A DNA stretch of 64,000 bases from Streptomyces kanamyceticus (GCF_008704495.1 NZ_CP023699.1:3224001-3288000); one strand, 5' to 3'. Numbered from the stretch's first letter, positions 23,098 to 32,266 are shown. Notes: a model not told the origin generated them from the letters alone. Numbers and translations: made by a program.

Positions 23098-24951
23098 ATG
23101 CCGAAATCAGATGCCCCCCACAAGGATCCGTCGACCAAGGACCGGTCGACCGTACGGACGTTGCTGCGCCTGTGGCCCTATGTCCGGCCGGTCCGAACCC
23201 GCCTGATCACCGCGGCATTCGTCGCGATCGTCGCCTCGTGCACGGGACTCGTCTTCCCGCTCGTACTGAAGTGGATGGTGGACGGCCCGGTGGCCGACGG
23301 GGACCCGGCGGGGGTGTGGCTCGGGGCGCTCGTCCTGCTCCTGCTCGGTGTCGCCGAGGCGCTCCTCTTCGGCCTGCGGCGGTGGCTCGTCGCGCGCCCC
23401 CTGGCCAGCGTGGAGGCGGCGATGCGGGCCGACCTCTTCCGCCATCTGCAGCGGCTCCCGGTCTCCTTCCACGACCGCTGGGCGTCGGGGCAGCTGCTCT
23501 CGCGCGGTACGACGGATCTGATGCTGCTGCGGATGTTCCTCGCCTTCCCGCTGACGTTCCTCCTGGTCAACGGCGCGACGATCGTGGTCGGCGTGATCAT
23601 TTTGCTGGGCCAGGACTTCACGCTCGGCCTGGTGCTGCTCGCGCCCGTGGCGCCGATGGTGATCGCGTGCGCGTACTACGAGGGTCGGTACACCGCCGTG
23701 GCGCGGCAGGCGCAGGACCAGGTCGGCGATCTGACGACCGTCGTCGAGGAGAGCGTGCTCGGCGTCCGCATCATCAAGGGGTTCGGGCGCCACCGCAGCC
23801 AGGCGCGGGCCTTTCGCGAACTGTCGCGGACGCTGCGCGGCACCGAGCTGGCCAAGGCCCGCATCCTCGCCTCGATCTACGCGGTGATCATGGCGCTGCC
23901 CGAGGCCGCGATCGGCGCCGCGCTGGTGCTCGGCACGGTGCGGGTCTCGGACGGCGACCTGTCCACGGGCACGCTGGTCGCCTTCCTCTCGACGGCGCTC
24001 GCGCTGCGCTGGCCCGTGGAGTCGATCGGCTTCCTGCTCGCGATGTCCCAGGAGTCCGCGACGGCCACGGAGCGGTACTTCGAGGTGATGGACGCGGAGC
24101 CGGAGGCGGCGGGACCTCGTACGGCAGACGCGGAGGCACCCGCTCCGGACGGCGGCGGCGGACTCCAGTTCCACGGCGTGGAGTTCCGCTACCCCGACGC
24201 GGGCCCCGAGACGCCCGCGGTCCTCGCGCACATAGACCTGCACGTACGCCCGGGCGAGACGATGGCCCTCGTCGGCGCGACCGGCAGCGGCAAGACGACC
24301 CTCACCGCGCTCGTCCCCCGGCTCCACGAGGTCACCGGCGGCCGCATCACCCTGGACGGCGAGGACATCACCGCGATGGACCGCGAGCACCTGCGCACCC
24401 TGGTCGCCGTGGCCTTCGAGGAACCGACCCTCTTCTCCGCGACGGTCGGTGAGAACGTCCTGATGGGCGCCGAGAAGACCGCGGGAGAAGCCGAGTTGAC
24501 GCGCGCCCTTGAGGTGGCGCAGGCGGACTTCACCCGCGCTCTGCCGCAGGGCACCGGCACCCAGGTCGGCGAGCAGGGCCTGAGCCTGTCCGGCGGCCAG
24601 CGCCAGCGGCTCGCCCTGGCCCGCGCCGTGGTCGGCTCCCCGCGCTTCCTGGTCCTCGACGACCCGCTGTCCGCCCTCGACGTGCACACCGAGGCCCTGG
24701 TCGAGGCCGCGCTGCGGCGCGTCCTCGCCGACACCACCGCCCTCGTCGTGGCGCACCGCCCCTCCACCGTGCAGCTCGCGGACCGCGTCGCGCTGCTCTC
24801 CGGCGGCCGGGTCGCCGCCGTCGGCACCCACCAGGAACTCCTGCGGGACAACGCGGAGTACGCCTGGCTGATGTCGGGAGCCGACACCACAGCCGAACCC
24901 ACAGCCGAACCCAGCGCCGAACCCACCGCCGCCGAGGAGGCTGCCCGATGA
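23098..24951 (+). CDS. heterodimeric ABC exporter, half with degenerate ATP site
   Basis: The protein has 617 residues: a six-helix exporter domain (about residues 15-320), then an ATPase domain with Walker A VGATGSGKTTL, signature LSLSGGQRQRL and Walker B FLVLDDPLSALD. The residue after the Walker B Asp is Asp, where catalytic Glu is expected, so the site built from this half cannot hydrolyse ATP normally. The signature is canonical and would serve the partner's active site. The C-terminus is a Thr/Ala/Glu/Pro repeat tail (TAEPTAEPSAEPTA). The stop overlaps the partner's start by 4 bases. Substrate unknown; multidrug or lipid export is likely. Confidence 0.92.
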   Translation: MPKSDAPHKDPSTKDRSTVRTLLRLWPYVRPVRTRLITAAFVAIVASCTGLVFPLVLKWMVDGPVADGDPAGVWLGALVLLLLGVAEALLFGLRRWLVARPLASVEAAMRADLFRHLQRLPVSFHDRWASGQLLSRGTTDLMLLRMFLAFPLTFLLVNGATIVVGVIILLGQDFTLGLVLLAPVAPMVIACAYYEGRYTAVARQAQDQVGDLTTVVEESVLGVRIIKGFGRHRSQARAFRELSRTLRGTELAKARILASIYAVIMALPEAAIGAALVLGTVRVSDGDLSTGTLVAFLSTALALRWPVESIGFLLAMSQESATATERYFEVMDAEPEAAGPRTADAEAPAPDGGGGLQFHGVEFRYPDAGPETPAVLAHIDLHVRPGETMALVGATGSGKTTLTALVPRLHEVTGGRITLDGEDITAMDREHLRTLVAVAFEEPTLFSATVGENVLMGAEKTAGEAELTRALEVAQADFTRALPQGTGTQVGEQGLSLSGGQRQRLALARAVVGSPRFLVLDDPLSALDVHTEALVEAALRRVLADTTALVVAHRPSTVQLADRVALLSGGRVAAVGTHQELLRDNAEYAWLMSGADTTAEPTAEPSAEPTAAEEAAR

Positions 24952-26825
24952 CCTCGTCGACCTCCGTACGGGAGAAGCCCGCACACCCCGGGGAACCCGA
25001 CCTGCCCGAGGCCCCCGCGCCCGCCGGCGACCCCTTCGACAAGGACGATCTGCCCGCGCCCCCGGGGGCCACCCGCACCCTGCTGCTCTCGCTGCTCGCA
25101 CCGCTGCGCGGCCGGGTCGTGCTCGCCACCGTGCTGCTCCTGGTGCAGCAGGCCGTCGTGCAGGCGGGCCCGCTGCTCGTCGCGTACGCCATCGACCGCG
25201 GCGTGCCCGCGGTGCGCGCGGGCGACCACGGCCCGCTGATCGCGGTGGGCATCGGCTATCTGCTCTGCGCCGCGCTCTCCGGCGGGCTCCAGTACGCCTT
25301 CATCGTGGCCTCCGCGCGCGTCAACCAGGACGTCCTGCTCGACCTGCGCGGACGGATCTTCCGGCACGCGCAGGCGCTGAGCGTCGACTTCCACGAGCGG
25401 TACACGTCCGGGCGGCTGATCTCCCGGTCCACCACCGACGTCGAGTCGCTGCGCGAACTGCTCAGCGAGGGCCTCCAGGAGCTCATCACCGTCCTGCTCT
25501 CGTTCCTCTACATCTCGGTGATGCTGCTCTGGCTCGACCTGGGTCTTGGCGCGGTGGCCGTGGCGTCCTTCGTGCCGCTCTACCTCCTCGTACGCCTCTA
25601 CCAGCGGCGCGCGGGCGCGCTGTTCCGCGACCGCTCCACGGCGATCGCCGCCGTCATCGTGAAGTTCGCCGAGACCATGAACGGCATCCGTCCCGTGCGG
25701 GCGTTCCGCCGCGAGCGGGCCAACGACGCGGAGTTCGCGGTGCTCAACTCGCGGCACGAGCGGACCAACGGCAGCGCGATGCTGGAGATGGCCAGGTACG
25801 TGATCGGCTCCCGGCTCGTCGCCAACATCGCGGTCGCGGGCATCGTCCTGTGGGGCGCCTACCGGGTCGCGGACGGCGGGCTCGCGCTCGGCGTCCTCGC
25901 CGCCGCCGTGCTGTACCTGCGGCGGCTCTACGACCCGATCGACCGGCTCGGGATGTTCCTGAACTCCTACCAGTCGGCGGCCGCGTCCCTGGAGAAGATC
26001 GCCGGGCTGCTCGCCCAGACCCCGACCGTGCCCGAGCCCCCGGCCGCCGTCACGCGCCCGCTGCCCGCCCTGGAATCCGCGCACCCGGGGCGCGAAGTGC
26101 GCTTCGACGGCGTGCGGTTCGCCTACCGCACCGGCGGCGAGGTGCTGCCCCGCTTCGACCTGACGCTGCCCGCGGGACAGACCGTGGCCGTCGTCGGCTC
26201 GACCGGCGCGGGCAAGTCCACGCTGGCCAAGCTGCTCGCCCGGTTCTACGACCCGACGGAGGGCAGCGTCCTGCTCGACGGCGTCGACCTGCGCGAACTC
26301 TCCGGCGCCGAGCTGCGGCGCGGGGTCGTCATGGTCACCCAGGAGGCGTTCCTGTTCTCCGGGACCGTCGCCGAGAACATCGCGATCGGGCGGCCCGACG
26401 CCACCCGCGAGGACATCGAGCACGCCGCGAAGGCCATCGGCGCCCACGACTTCATCATGTCGCTGCCCGACGGGTACGACACCGACGTGCGCAAGCGCGG
26501 CGGCCGGATCTCCGCGGGCCAGCGGCAGCTGGTGGCCTTCGCGCGGGCGCTGCTCGCCGACCCCGCCGTGCTGATCCTCGACGAGGCGACCAGCTCCCTG
26601 GACATTCCCGGCGAGCGGGCCGTGCAGCGGGCCATGCACACGGTGCTGCGCGGCCGCACCGCGGTGGTGATCGCCCACCGGCTCTCCACGGTGGAGATCG
26701 CCGACCGGGTCCTGGTGATGGAGCACGGCAGGGTCGTGGAGGACGGCGCTCCCGCCGAGCTCGTCGCGGGCTCGGGATCCTTCGCCGATCTCCACCGCGC
26801 CTGGCGGGACAGTGTGGTGAGCTGA
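24948..26825 (+). CDS. heterodimeric ABC exporter, half with catalytic ATP site
   Basis: The protein has 625 residues with an acidic, Pro-rich N-terminus of about 45, six membrane helices and an ATPase domain with Walker A VGSTGAGKSTL and a complete Walker B VLILDEATSSLD. The signature, however, is RISAGQRQL rather than LSGGQ. This variant faces the degenerate Walker site of the partner at 23098, so the pair has one active and one silent ATP site, as in TmrAB-type and other asymmetric exporters. Translation is coupled by an ATGA overlap. Confidence 0.93.
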   Translation: MTSSTSVREKPAHPGEPDLPEAPAPAGDPFDKDDLPAPPGATRTLLLSLLAPLRGRVVLATVLLLVQQAVVQAGPLLVAYAIDRGVPAVRAGDHGPLIAVGIGYLLCAALSGGLQYAFIVASARVNQDVLLDLRGRIFRHAQALSVDFHERYTSGRLISRSTTDVESLRELLSEGLQELITVLLSFLYISVMLLWLDLGLGAVAVASFVPLYLLVRLYQRRAGALFRDRSTAIAAVIVKFAETMNGIRPVRAFRRERANDAEFAVLNSRHERTNGSAMLEMARYVIGSRLVANIAVAGIVLWGAYRVADGGLALGVLAAAVLYLRRLYDPIDRLGMFLNSYQSAAASLEKIAGLLAQTPTVPEPPAAVTRPLPALESAHPGREVRFDGVRFAYRTGGEVLPRFDLTLPAGQTVAVVGSTGAGKSTLAKLLARFYDPTEGSVLLDGVDLRELSGAELRRGVVMVTQEAFLFSGTVAENIAIGRPDATREDIEHAAKAIGAHDFIMSLPDGYDTDVRKRGGRISAGQRQLVAFARALLADPAVLILDEATSSLDIPGERAVQRAMHTVLRGRTAVVIAHRLSTVEIADRVLVMEHGRVVEDGAPAELVAGSGSFADLHRAWRDSVVS

Positions 26826-26829
26826 GCGC

Positions 26830-27600
26830 ATGTCTACTGATCGCATGGCTACTGATCGCACGGCTACTGATCACGTGACCGAAGAGCTGGTCGTCCCCGC
26901 GCTGTACGAGGGCTATCCCGGACTCGCCTTCGGCGGCTATGTCGCGGGTGTGCTCGCGGGCCGCACCCCGCCGGGGACGGTGCGGGTGGACTTCCGCGCC
27001 GCCATCCGCGTGGGCGTTCCCGTACGGTTCGGTGAACTGCCCGACGGGGGCGCCGCGTTGACCGACGACGCGGGAAACGTCCTGGCGGGCGCGCGCCCCG
27101 CGGCGGCTCTTGACCTCGACGTGCCGTCCGCGCCCACCTGGGACGAGGCCGTGGCGGCCACGGCGGCCTACCGTGCCGCGCCGCCCAGCGGTGTCGCCGA
27201 CGGCTCGGTCGACTGCTTCGGCTGCGGTGACCGTGCGCCGGACCGCGGCCTGCGCCAGCACTGCGCGCCCGTGCCAGGGCGCGATGTGGTCGCCGCGGCG
27301 TGGGCTCCGCATCCCGCCTTCGACGACGGCTCGGGCGCGCTCAGGCCCGACCTGGCCTGGGCCGCGCTGGACTGCCCGAGCGCGGCTCCCGGAATCCACT
27401 TCGGGGGCCTGCGCAAGGGCGCGGTGACGGCGTCCCTGACCGGGACGATGCTGCGTCCCATGGCGGTCGGCGAGGACCACATCACGTATGCGTGGCTGAT
27501 CGCGGAGTCGGGCCGCAAGCACGAGATGGGGGTGGCGGCGGTGACGGCTTCCGGGGAACTCTGCGCGGTGGGGTCGGCGTTGTGGGTGGACCCCCGCTGA
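26830..27600 (+). CDS. hotdog-fold thioesterase-like protein of unknown function
   Basis: The 256 residues include VDCFGCGDRAPDRGLRQHC, which resembles the 'CFgCG...nP.GLrl' motif between two hotdog units, and LAWAALDCPSA, typical of acyl-CoA thioesterase-like proteins. I infer a double hotdog fold; the catalytic residue is not clear and the substrate is unknown. The first 18 residues come from an imperfect 15-base repeat (MSTDRMATDRTATDH), and an alternative start at the GTG at 26875 would avoid it. It begins 4 bases after the exporter gene stop and is likely co-transcribed with it. Confidence 0.6.
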   Translation: MSTDRMATDRTATDHVTEELVVPALYEGYPGLAFGGYVAGVLAGRTPPGTVRVDFRAAIRVGVPVRFGELPDGGAALTDDAGNVLAGARPAAALDLDVPSAPTWDEAVAATAAYRAAPPSGVADGSVDCFGCGDRAPDRGLRQHCAPVPGRDVVAAAWAPHPAFDDGSGALRPDLAWAALDCPSAAPGIHFGGLRKGAVTASLTGTMLRPMAVGEDHITYAWLIAESGRKHEMGVAAVTASGELCAVGSALWVDPR

Positions 27601-27636
27601 AGGCTCCGCCGGACGTGCCGACTCACCACTGCGGGT

Positions 27637-27689
27637 TCGTTGTGGCTGAGCGCGCCGTTCCCCACGCCCCTTACGGGCCCACCGGCGAA
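27637..27689. repeat. 53-base direct repeat, copy 1
   Basis: The stretch begins TCGTTGTGGCTGAGCGCGCC and contains GTTCCCCACGCCCCTTACGG. It is identical to copy 2 at 27765 over 53 bases, and is a variant of the GCGCAGTTCCCC family found at 19169 and 32141. Confidence 0.8.
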
Positions 27690-27764
27690 CTCTGCACCAT
27701 CGGCGCGGCGTTGACTTAGTGCGCCACCGGATTAGCCGCTTTCGGCCCGCTGGCGGCTGCGGGG

Positions 27765-27817
27765 TCGTTGTGGCTGAGCGCGCCGTTCCCCACGCCCCTT
27801 ACGGGCCCACCGGCGAA
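27765..27817. repeat. 53-base direct repeat, copy 2
   Basis: Identical to 27637-27689 and 128 bases downstream of it. The 75 bases between the copies, with CGCTTTCGGCCCGCTGGCGG, are unrelated to either. The two are non-coding. Confidence 0.8.
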
Positions 27818-28162
27818 AAGCAGCCAGCGGTGACCGCCTGTTTCGGTCGAGGTACCCCCTGCCACGGGGGCTCATCAGGCTCTGCTATTAGGGGCCCTGC
27901 CAGACACCGGATAGCGAACGTCCCCTACCGGCCAACGGACTGATTCCGGCCAACTCTTGATGCGCTCCTGACAGCAACGTGCCTCTGGTGTCACTCTTCC
28001 CCTCGACCACCGCGCAGCTTTCAACAACGCGGCGGTTTCTCTCACGCAACACCCCGTGTGTACTGCCCAGTTCTGCGTTCCGCCTTGCTCTGCCCGGACG
28101 GCGACCCAACCGCCCGGTAGCTCTGGCCGCGCATCCCGCGGCCGCGCAGAAGGAGTCCCGCG
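27818..28162. other. long leader region of the first M4 protease gene
   Basis: No gene is visible. From left to right it has a CCCCC-TGCCAC-GGGGG hairpin (27855-27870), the shared protease motif (27933-28001), a T/C-rich presumed transcript start region and the ribosome site AAGGAG before the TTG start at 28163. Confidence 0.5.
27933..28001 (+). promoter_or_regulatory. shared M4-protease promoter element, copy 1
   Basis: CAACGGACTGATTCCGGCC (27933) is followed by TGACA (27969) and CACTCTTCCC (27992). The same three blocks occur with nearly the same spacing at 30339-30408 before the second protease gene. CCGGCCAAC is repeated at 27929 and 27945, suggesting a direct-repeat binding site. Confidence 0.6.
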
Positions 28163-30196
28163 TTGAGAAGCACCTCCCACAGACGGGCCGCCGCAGCAGG
28201 CGCCCTTTCCGCCGTAGCCGCTCTGCTCGCCGTCGCCGTTCAGGCGGGCCCCGCGTCCGCCGACGATCCCTGGACCAGCGCCCCCAAGGCGCAGAAGCTC
28301 GGGAACGTCGACCCCGGCGCGCTCGCCGCCAAGCTCACCCCCGCCCAGCGTGCGGAGCTCCTCCGCGACGCCAACTCCACCAAGGCGGACACCGCCAAGG
28401 ACCTGGGCCTCGGCGCCAAGGAGAAGCTCGTCGTCCGTGACGTCGTCAAGGACCGCGACGGCACCCTCCACACACGCTACGAGCGCACCTACGACGGACT
28501 GCCCGTGCTCGGCGGCGACCTCGTGGTCGAGAGCGCCAAGTCCGGTGCGACCGAGGCCGTGACCAAGGCCTCCAAGGAGCAGCTCAAGGGCATCGACCTG
28601 AGCGCCGACATCAAGGCGTCGGCCGCGGAGAAGCAGGCGCTCGGCGCCGCGAAGGCCGCGGGCTCGAAGAAGACCGACGCGGACAGGGCGCCGCGCAAGG
28701 TCGTGTGGATGGCCAAGGGCGAGCCGACCCTCGCGTACGAGACCGTGGTCGGCGGCCTGCAGCACGACGGCACCCCGAACGAGCTGCACGTCATCACGGA
28801 CGCGGCCACCGGCAAGAAGCTCTTCCAGTGGCAGGGCATCGAGAACGGCACCGGCAACACGCAGTACAGCGGCCAGGTGACGGTCGGCTCCGTCCAGTCG
28901 GGCTCCTCGTACAACCTCACCGACTCGGGCCGCGGCAACCACAAGACGTACAACCTGAACCACGCCACCTCGGGCACCGGCACCCTCTTCTCGGGTCCCG
29001 ACGACATCTGGGGCAACGGCCAGGCCTCCAACCTGGAGACCGCGGGCGCGGACGCCGCCTACGGCGCCCAGCTCACCTGGGACTACTACAAGAACGTGCA
29101 CGGCCGCTCCGGCATCCGCGGCGACGGCGTCGGCGCGTCCTCGCGGGTCCACTACGGCAACAACTACGTCAACGCGTTCTGGCAGGACTCCTGCTTCTGC
29201 ATGACGTACGGCGACGGCTCGGGCAACTCCAAGCCGCTGACCTCCATCGACGTGGCGGCGCACGAGATGACGCACGGCGTCACGTCGGCGACCGGCAACA
29301 TGACGTACAGCGGCGAGTCCGGCGGCCTGAACGAGGCGACGTCCGACATCTTCGCGGCGGCCGTGGAGTTCAACGCCAACAACGCCCAGGACAAGGGCGA
29401 CTACCTCGTCGGCGAGAAGATCGACATCAACGGCGACGGCTCGCCGCTGCGCTACATGGACAAGCCCTCCAAGGACGGCGCGTCCAAGGACGCCTGGTAC
29501 TCGGGCATCGGCAACATCGACGTGCACTACTCGTCCGGTGTCGCCAACCACTTCTACTACATGCTGAGCGAGGGCAGCGGCAAGAAGGAGATCAACGGCG
29601 TCCAGTACGACTCGCCGACCTCCGATGGCCTGCCCGTGACCGGAATCGGCCGTGACAAGGCGTCGCTGATCTGGTTCAAGGCGCTCACCACGAAGTTCAC
29701 CACGACCACCAAGTACGCGGACGCCCGTAACGGAACGCTCGCGGCGGCCGGTGAGCTGTACGGCACCACCAGCGCCGAGTACAAGGCCGTCGCCAACGCC
29801 TGGGCGGCCGTGAACGTCGGCAGCCGTCCCGGTGGCGAGGAGCCCGGCACCTCGTTCGAGAACACCACGGACGTCGCCATCCCGGACAACGGTCCCGCGG
29901 TGACCTCGTCGGTCAACGTCACGGGCCGCACCGGAAACGCGCCGAGCGCCCTGAAGGTCGGCGTGGACATCGTGCACACCTGGCGCGGTGACCTGAAGGT
30001 CGACCTGCTCGCCCCCGACGGGTCCGTCTACCCCCTGAAGGCGGCCAGCGGCTCGGACTCGGCGGACAACGTCAAGGAGACCTACACCGTCAACGCCTCG
30101 TCCGAGGTGGCCAACGGCACCTGGAAGCTGCGGGTTCAGGACGTGGCCGCGCAGGACACCGGCTACATCAACAGCTGGAAGGTCACCTTCCCGTAA
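28163..30196 (+). CDS. secreted M4 neutral metalloprotease with C-terminal P domain
   Basis: The 677-residue precursor starts at TTG 28163, 7 bases after AAGGAG. A signal peptide (to about ASADD) precedes an FTP/PepSY propeptide. The catalytic domain contains HEMTH (367-371), with zinc ligands His367 and His371, and NEATSD with zinc ligand Glu391, plus a GTSRPGGEEPGTSFENT linker and a proprotein-convertase P (Homo B) domain over the last 135 residues. It is a thermolysin-type extracellular protease; the P domain probably aids folding or substrate binding. A tandem paralogue without the P domain follows. Confidence 0.94.
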   Translation: MRSTSHRRAAAAGALSAVAALLAVAVQAGPASADDPWTSAPKAQKLGNVDPGALAAKLTPAQRAELLRDANSTKADTAKDLGLGAKEKLVVRDVVKDRDGTLHTRYERTYDGLPVLGGDLVVESAKSGATEAVTKASKEQLKGIDLSADIKASAAEKQALGAAKAAGSKKTDADRAPRKVVWMAKGEPTLAYETVVGGLQHDGTPNELHVITDAATGKKLFQWQGIENGTGNTQYSGQVTVGSVQSGSSYNLTDSGRGNHKTYNLNHATSGTGTLFSGPDDIWGNGQASNLETAGADAAYGAQLTWDYYKNVHGRSGIRGDGVGASSRVHYGNNYVNAFWQDSCFCMTYGDGSGNSKPLTSIDVAAHEMTHGVTSATGNMTYSGESGGLNEATSDIFAAAVEFNANNAQDKGDYLVGEKIDINGDGSPLRYMDKPSKDGASKDAWYSGIGNIDVHYSSGVANHFYYMLSEGSGKKEINGVQYDSPTSDGLPVTGIGRDKASLIWFKALTTKFTTTTKYADARNGTLAAAGELYGTTSAEYKAVANAWAAVNVGSRPGGEEPGTSFENTTDVAIPDNGPAVTSSVNVTGRTGNAPSALKVGVDIVHTWRGDLKVDLLAPDGSVYPLKAASGSDSADNVKETYTVNASSEVANGTWKLRVQDVAAQDTGYINSWKVTFP

Positions 30197-30258
30197 GCCT
30201 TGCCACCAGCCCCTCCGCAAGGCTTCCGTAAGCCTCGCAACCGAGCTGGGAACAGACG

Positions 30259-30295
30259 GCGCCGCCCCGGGTGAATCAACTCCCCGGGGCGGCGC
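30259..30295 (+). terminator. strong terminator after the first M4 protease gene
   Basis: GCGCCGCCCCGGG pairs with CCCGGGGCGGCGC (13 bases, perfect) around an 11-base loop, 60 bases after the stop codon. The T-run is weak, as is common in high-GC terminators. Confidence 0.8.
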
Positions 30296-30338
30296 GCTCG
30301 TTCACGCCCTGTTCGCAATGCGTATGTTGACCTTCGCT

Positions 30339-30408
30339 CAACGGACTAATTCTGGCCAAGGTTTGGCCAAGAGGCTGACATGTACCTGGCTCGAATGACA
30401 CTCTTCCC
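30339..30408 (+). promoter_or_regulatory. shared M4-protease promoter element, copy 2
   Basis: CAACGGACTAATTCTGGCC (30339) is followed by CTGACA (30375) and CACTCTTCCC (30399). TGGCCAA occurs twice, 12 bases apart. It is upstream of the second protease gene by 90-150 bases, matching copy 1 in order and distance. Confidence 0.6.
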
Positions 30409-30496
30409 TCGCACGGCACAGCAGCACACCCGCACCGCATCTTTCACACCCTGGTAGCTCCCCAATGCTGCCCGGGTCCCCACAGAAGGAGCTTGC

Positions 30497-32125
30497 GTGA
30501 CCCCCCACATATCCCGGAAGCGTTCCACCCTGGCCATCGCCACCGCCGTGGCCGCCGGAGCGCTCCTGACCGCCGGACTGACCACCGGCGCTTCCGCCCA
30601 GCCCGTCGGCGACGCGACCCCCTCGGCCGCGCCGCAGAGCCTGTCGGCGTCGGCCAAGGCGGACCTCCTCCAGGACGCCAACGCCGACAAGGCCGCCACC
30701 GCGGACAAGATCGGCCTGGGCGCCAAGGAGAAGCTCGTCGTCCGCGACGTCGTCAAGGACCGCGACGGCACCACCCACACCCGCTACGAGCGCACCTACG
30801 AGGGACTTCCCGTCCTCGGCGGCGACCTCGTGGTGCACACCGCCAAGAACGGCAAGCTCAAGGGCGTCACCAAGGCGACCAAGGCGTCCGTGAAGGTCGC
30901 CTCCACCGACGCGAAGCTCGCCAAGTCGTCGGTCGCCAAGTCCGCCGAGTCGACCGCCGCCAAGGCCAAGACCAGCAAGGCCGACGCGCAGTCCCCGCGC
31001 AAGGTGATCTGGGCCGCCGAGGGCAAGCCCGTCCTCGCGTTCGAGACCAAGGTCACCGGCATGCAGAAGGACGGCACGCCGAGCCGCCTGCGCATCGTCA
31101 CGGACGCCGCCACCGGCAAGAAGCTCTTCCAGCAGCAGGAGATCGAGAACGCCACCGGCAACAGCCAGTACAGCGGCAAGGTCGAGATCGGCTCCAAGAA
31201 GGGTGCCAACGGCTTCGACCTGACCGACGACAGCCGCGGCGGCCACTCCACGTACAACCTGGAGAACGGCGAGGGCGAGGGCAAGCTCTTCACGGACGAC
31301 GACGACACGTGGGGCAACGGCAAGCCGGACGACGCCCAGACCGCCGGTGTCGACGCCGCCTACGGCGCCCAGGTCACCTGGGACTACTACAAGACCGTGC
31401 ACGGCCGTGAGGGCATCAAGGGCGACGGCAAGGGTGCCACCTCGCGCGTCCACTACGGCGACAGCTACGTCAACGCCTTCTGGGACGACAGCTGCTTCTG
31501 CATGACGTACGGCGACGGCGAGGGCAACAAGAAGCCCCTCACCTCGATCGACGTCGCGGCCCACGAGATGTCGCACGGCGTCACCTCGGCCACCGGCAAC
31601 ATGGAGTACAGCGGCGAGTCCGGCGGCCTGAACGAGGCCACCTCGGACATCTTCGGCACCGCCGTCGAGTTCAACTCCAAGAGCCCCGAGGACATCGGCG
31701 ACTACCTCATCGGCGAAGAGATCGACATCAACGGCGACGGCTCGCCGCTGCGCTACATGGACAAGCCCTCCAAGGACGGCCAGTCCCTGGACAACTGGAG
31801 CGCGGACGCGGGCAACGTCGACGTCCACTACTCCTCGGGCATCGCCAACCACTTCTTCTACCTGCTGTCCGAGGGCAGCGGCGCGAAGGAGATCAACGGC
31901 GTGAAGTACGACTCCCCGACCGCCGACGGCTCCAAGGTCGAGGGCATCGGACGCGACAAGGCCGAGAAGATCTGGTTCAAGGCGCTGACGACGGAGTTCA
32001 CCACCACGACGGACTACAAGGCGGCCCGCGAGGGCACGCTGAAGGCGGCGTCCGACCTGTACGGAGCCGACTCGGCCGAGTACAAGGGCGTTGAGGCGGC
32101 CTGGACCGGCGTCAACGTCAAGTAA
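30497..32125 (+). CDS. secreted M4 neutral metalloprotease, short form
   Basis: The 542-residue precursor starts at GTG 30497, with AAGGAG 5 bases before it. A signal peptide ends near ASAQP; an FTP propeptide with a Lys/Ala/Ser-rich insertion (about residues 130-170) precedes the M4 domain with HEMSH (356-360) and NEATSD. It ends at the usual M4 helical domain (KGVEAAWTGVNVK) and lacks the P domain of its neighbour. The two catalytic domains are closely similar, so this is a tandem duplication. Extracellular protein degradation is the expected role. Confidence 0.94.
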   Translation: MTPHISRKRSTLAIATAVAAGALLTAGLTTGASAQPVGDATPSAAPQSLSASAKADLLQDANADKAATADKIGLGAKEKLVVRDVVKDRDGTTHTRYERTYEGLPVLGGDLVVHTAKNGKLKGVTKATKASVKVASTDAKLAKSSVAKSAESTAAKAKTSKADAQSPRKVIWAAEGKPVLAFETKVTGMQKDGTPSRLRIVTDAATGKKLFQQQEIENATGNSQYSGKVEIGSKKGANGFDLTDDSRGGHSTYNLENGEGEGKLFTDDDDTWGNGKPDDAQTAGVDAAYGAQVTWDYYKTVHGREGIKGDGKGATSRVHYGDSYVNAFWDDSCFCMTYGDGEGNKKPLTSIDVAAHEMSHGVTSATGNMEYSGESGGLNEATSDIFGTAVEFNSKSPEDIGDYLIGEEIDINGDGSPLRYMDKPSKDGQSLDNWSADAGNVDVHYSSGIANHFFYLLSEGSGAKEINGVKYDSPTADGSKVEGIGRDKAEKIWFKALTTEFTTTTDYKAAREGTLKAASDLYGADSAEYKGVEAAWTGVNVK

Positions 32126-32266
32126 CAAGCACCAAAGACTGCGCAGTTCCCCGCGCCCCTGAAAAGGGGCGCGGGGAACTGCGCGTTTTTGGGGGCGCGA
32201 GGAACGGCGCGATCTTTTAGGGGCGCGGGGAACTGCGCGACCAGCCCAAGGCGGCCCGCAGAAGAC
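32126..32266. repeat. bidirectional terminator made of the GCGCAGTTCCCC repeat
   Basis: GCGCAGTTCCCCGCGCCCCT (32141-32160) pairs perfectly over 20 bases with 32165-32184 around GAAA, then GTTTTT follows. A partial third copy, GGGGCGCGGGGAACTGCGCG, sits at 32220-32239. It lies between the convergent protease and glgP genes and should stop both. Confidence 0.85.

Noticed and set aside
27300..27943. Plus-strand frames repeating VAERAVPHAPYGPTGE
   Set aside because: The repeated peptide is just the 53-base DNA repeat translated; no ribosome site and no homologous protein pattern.
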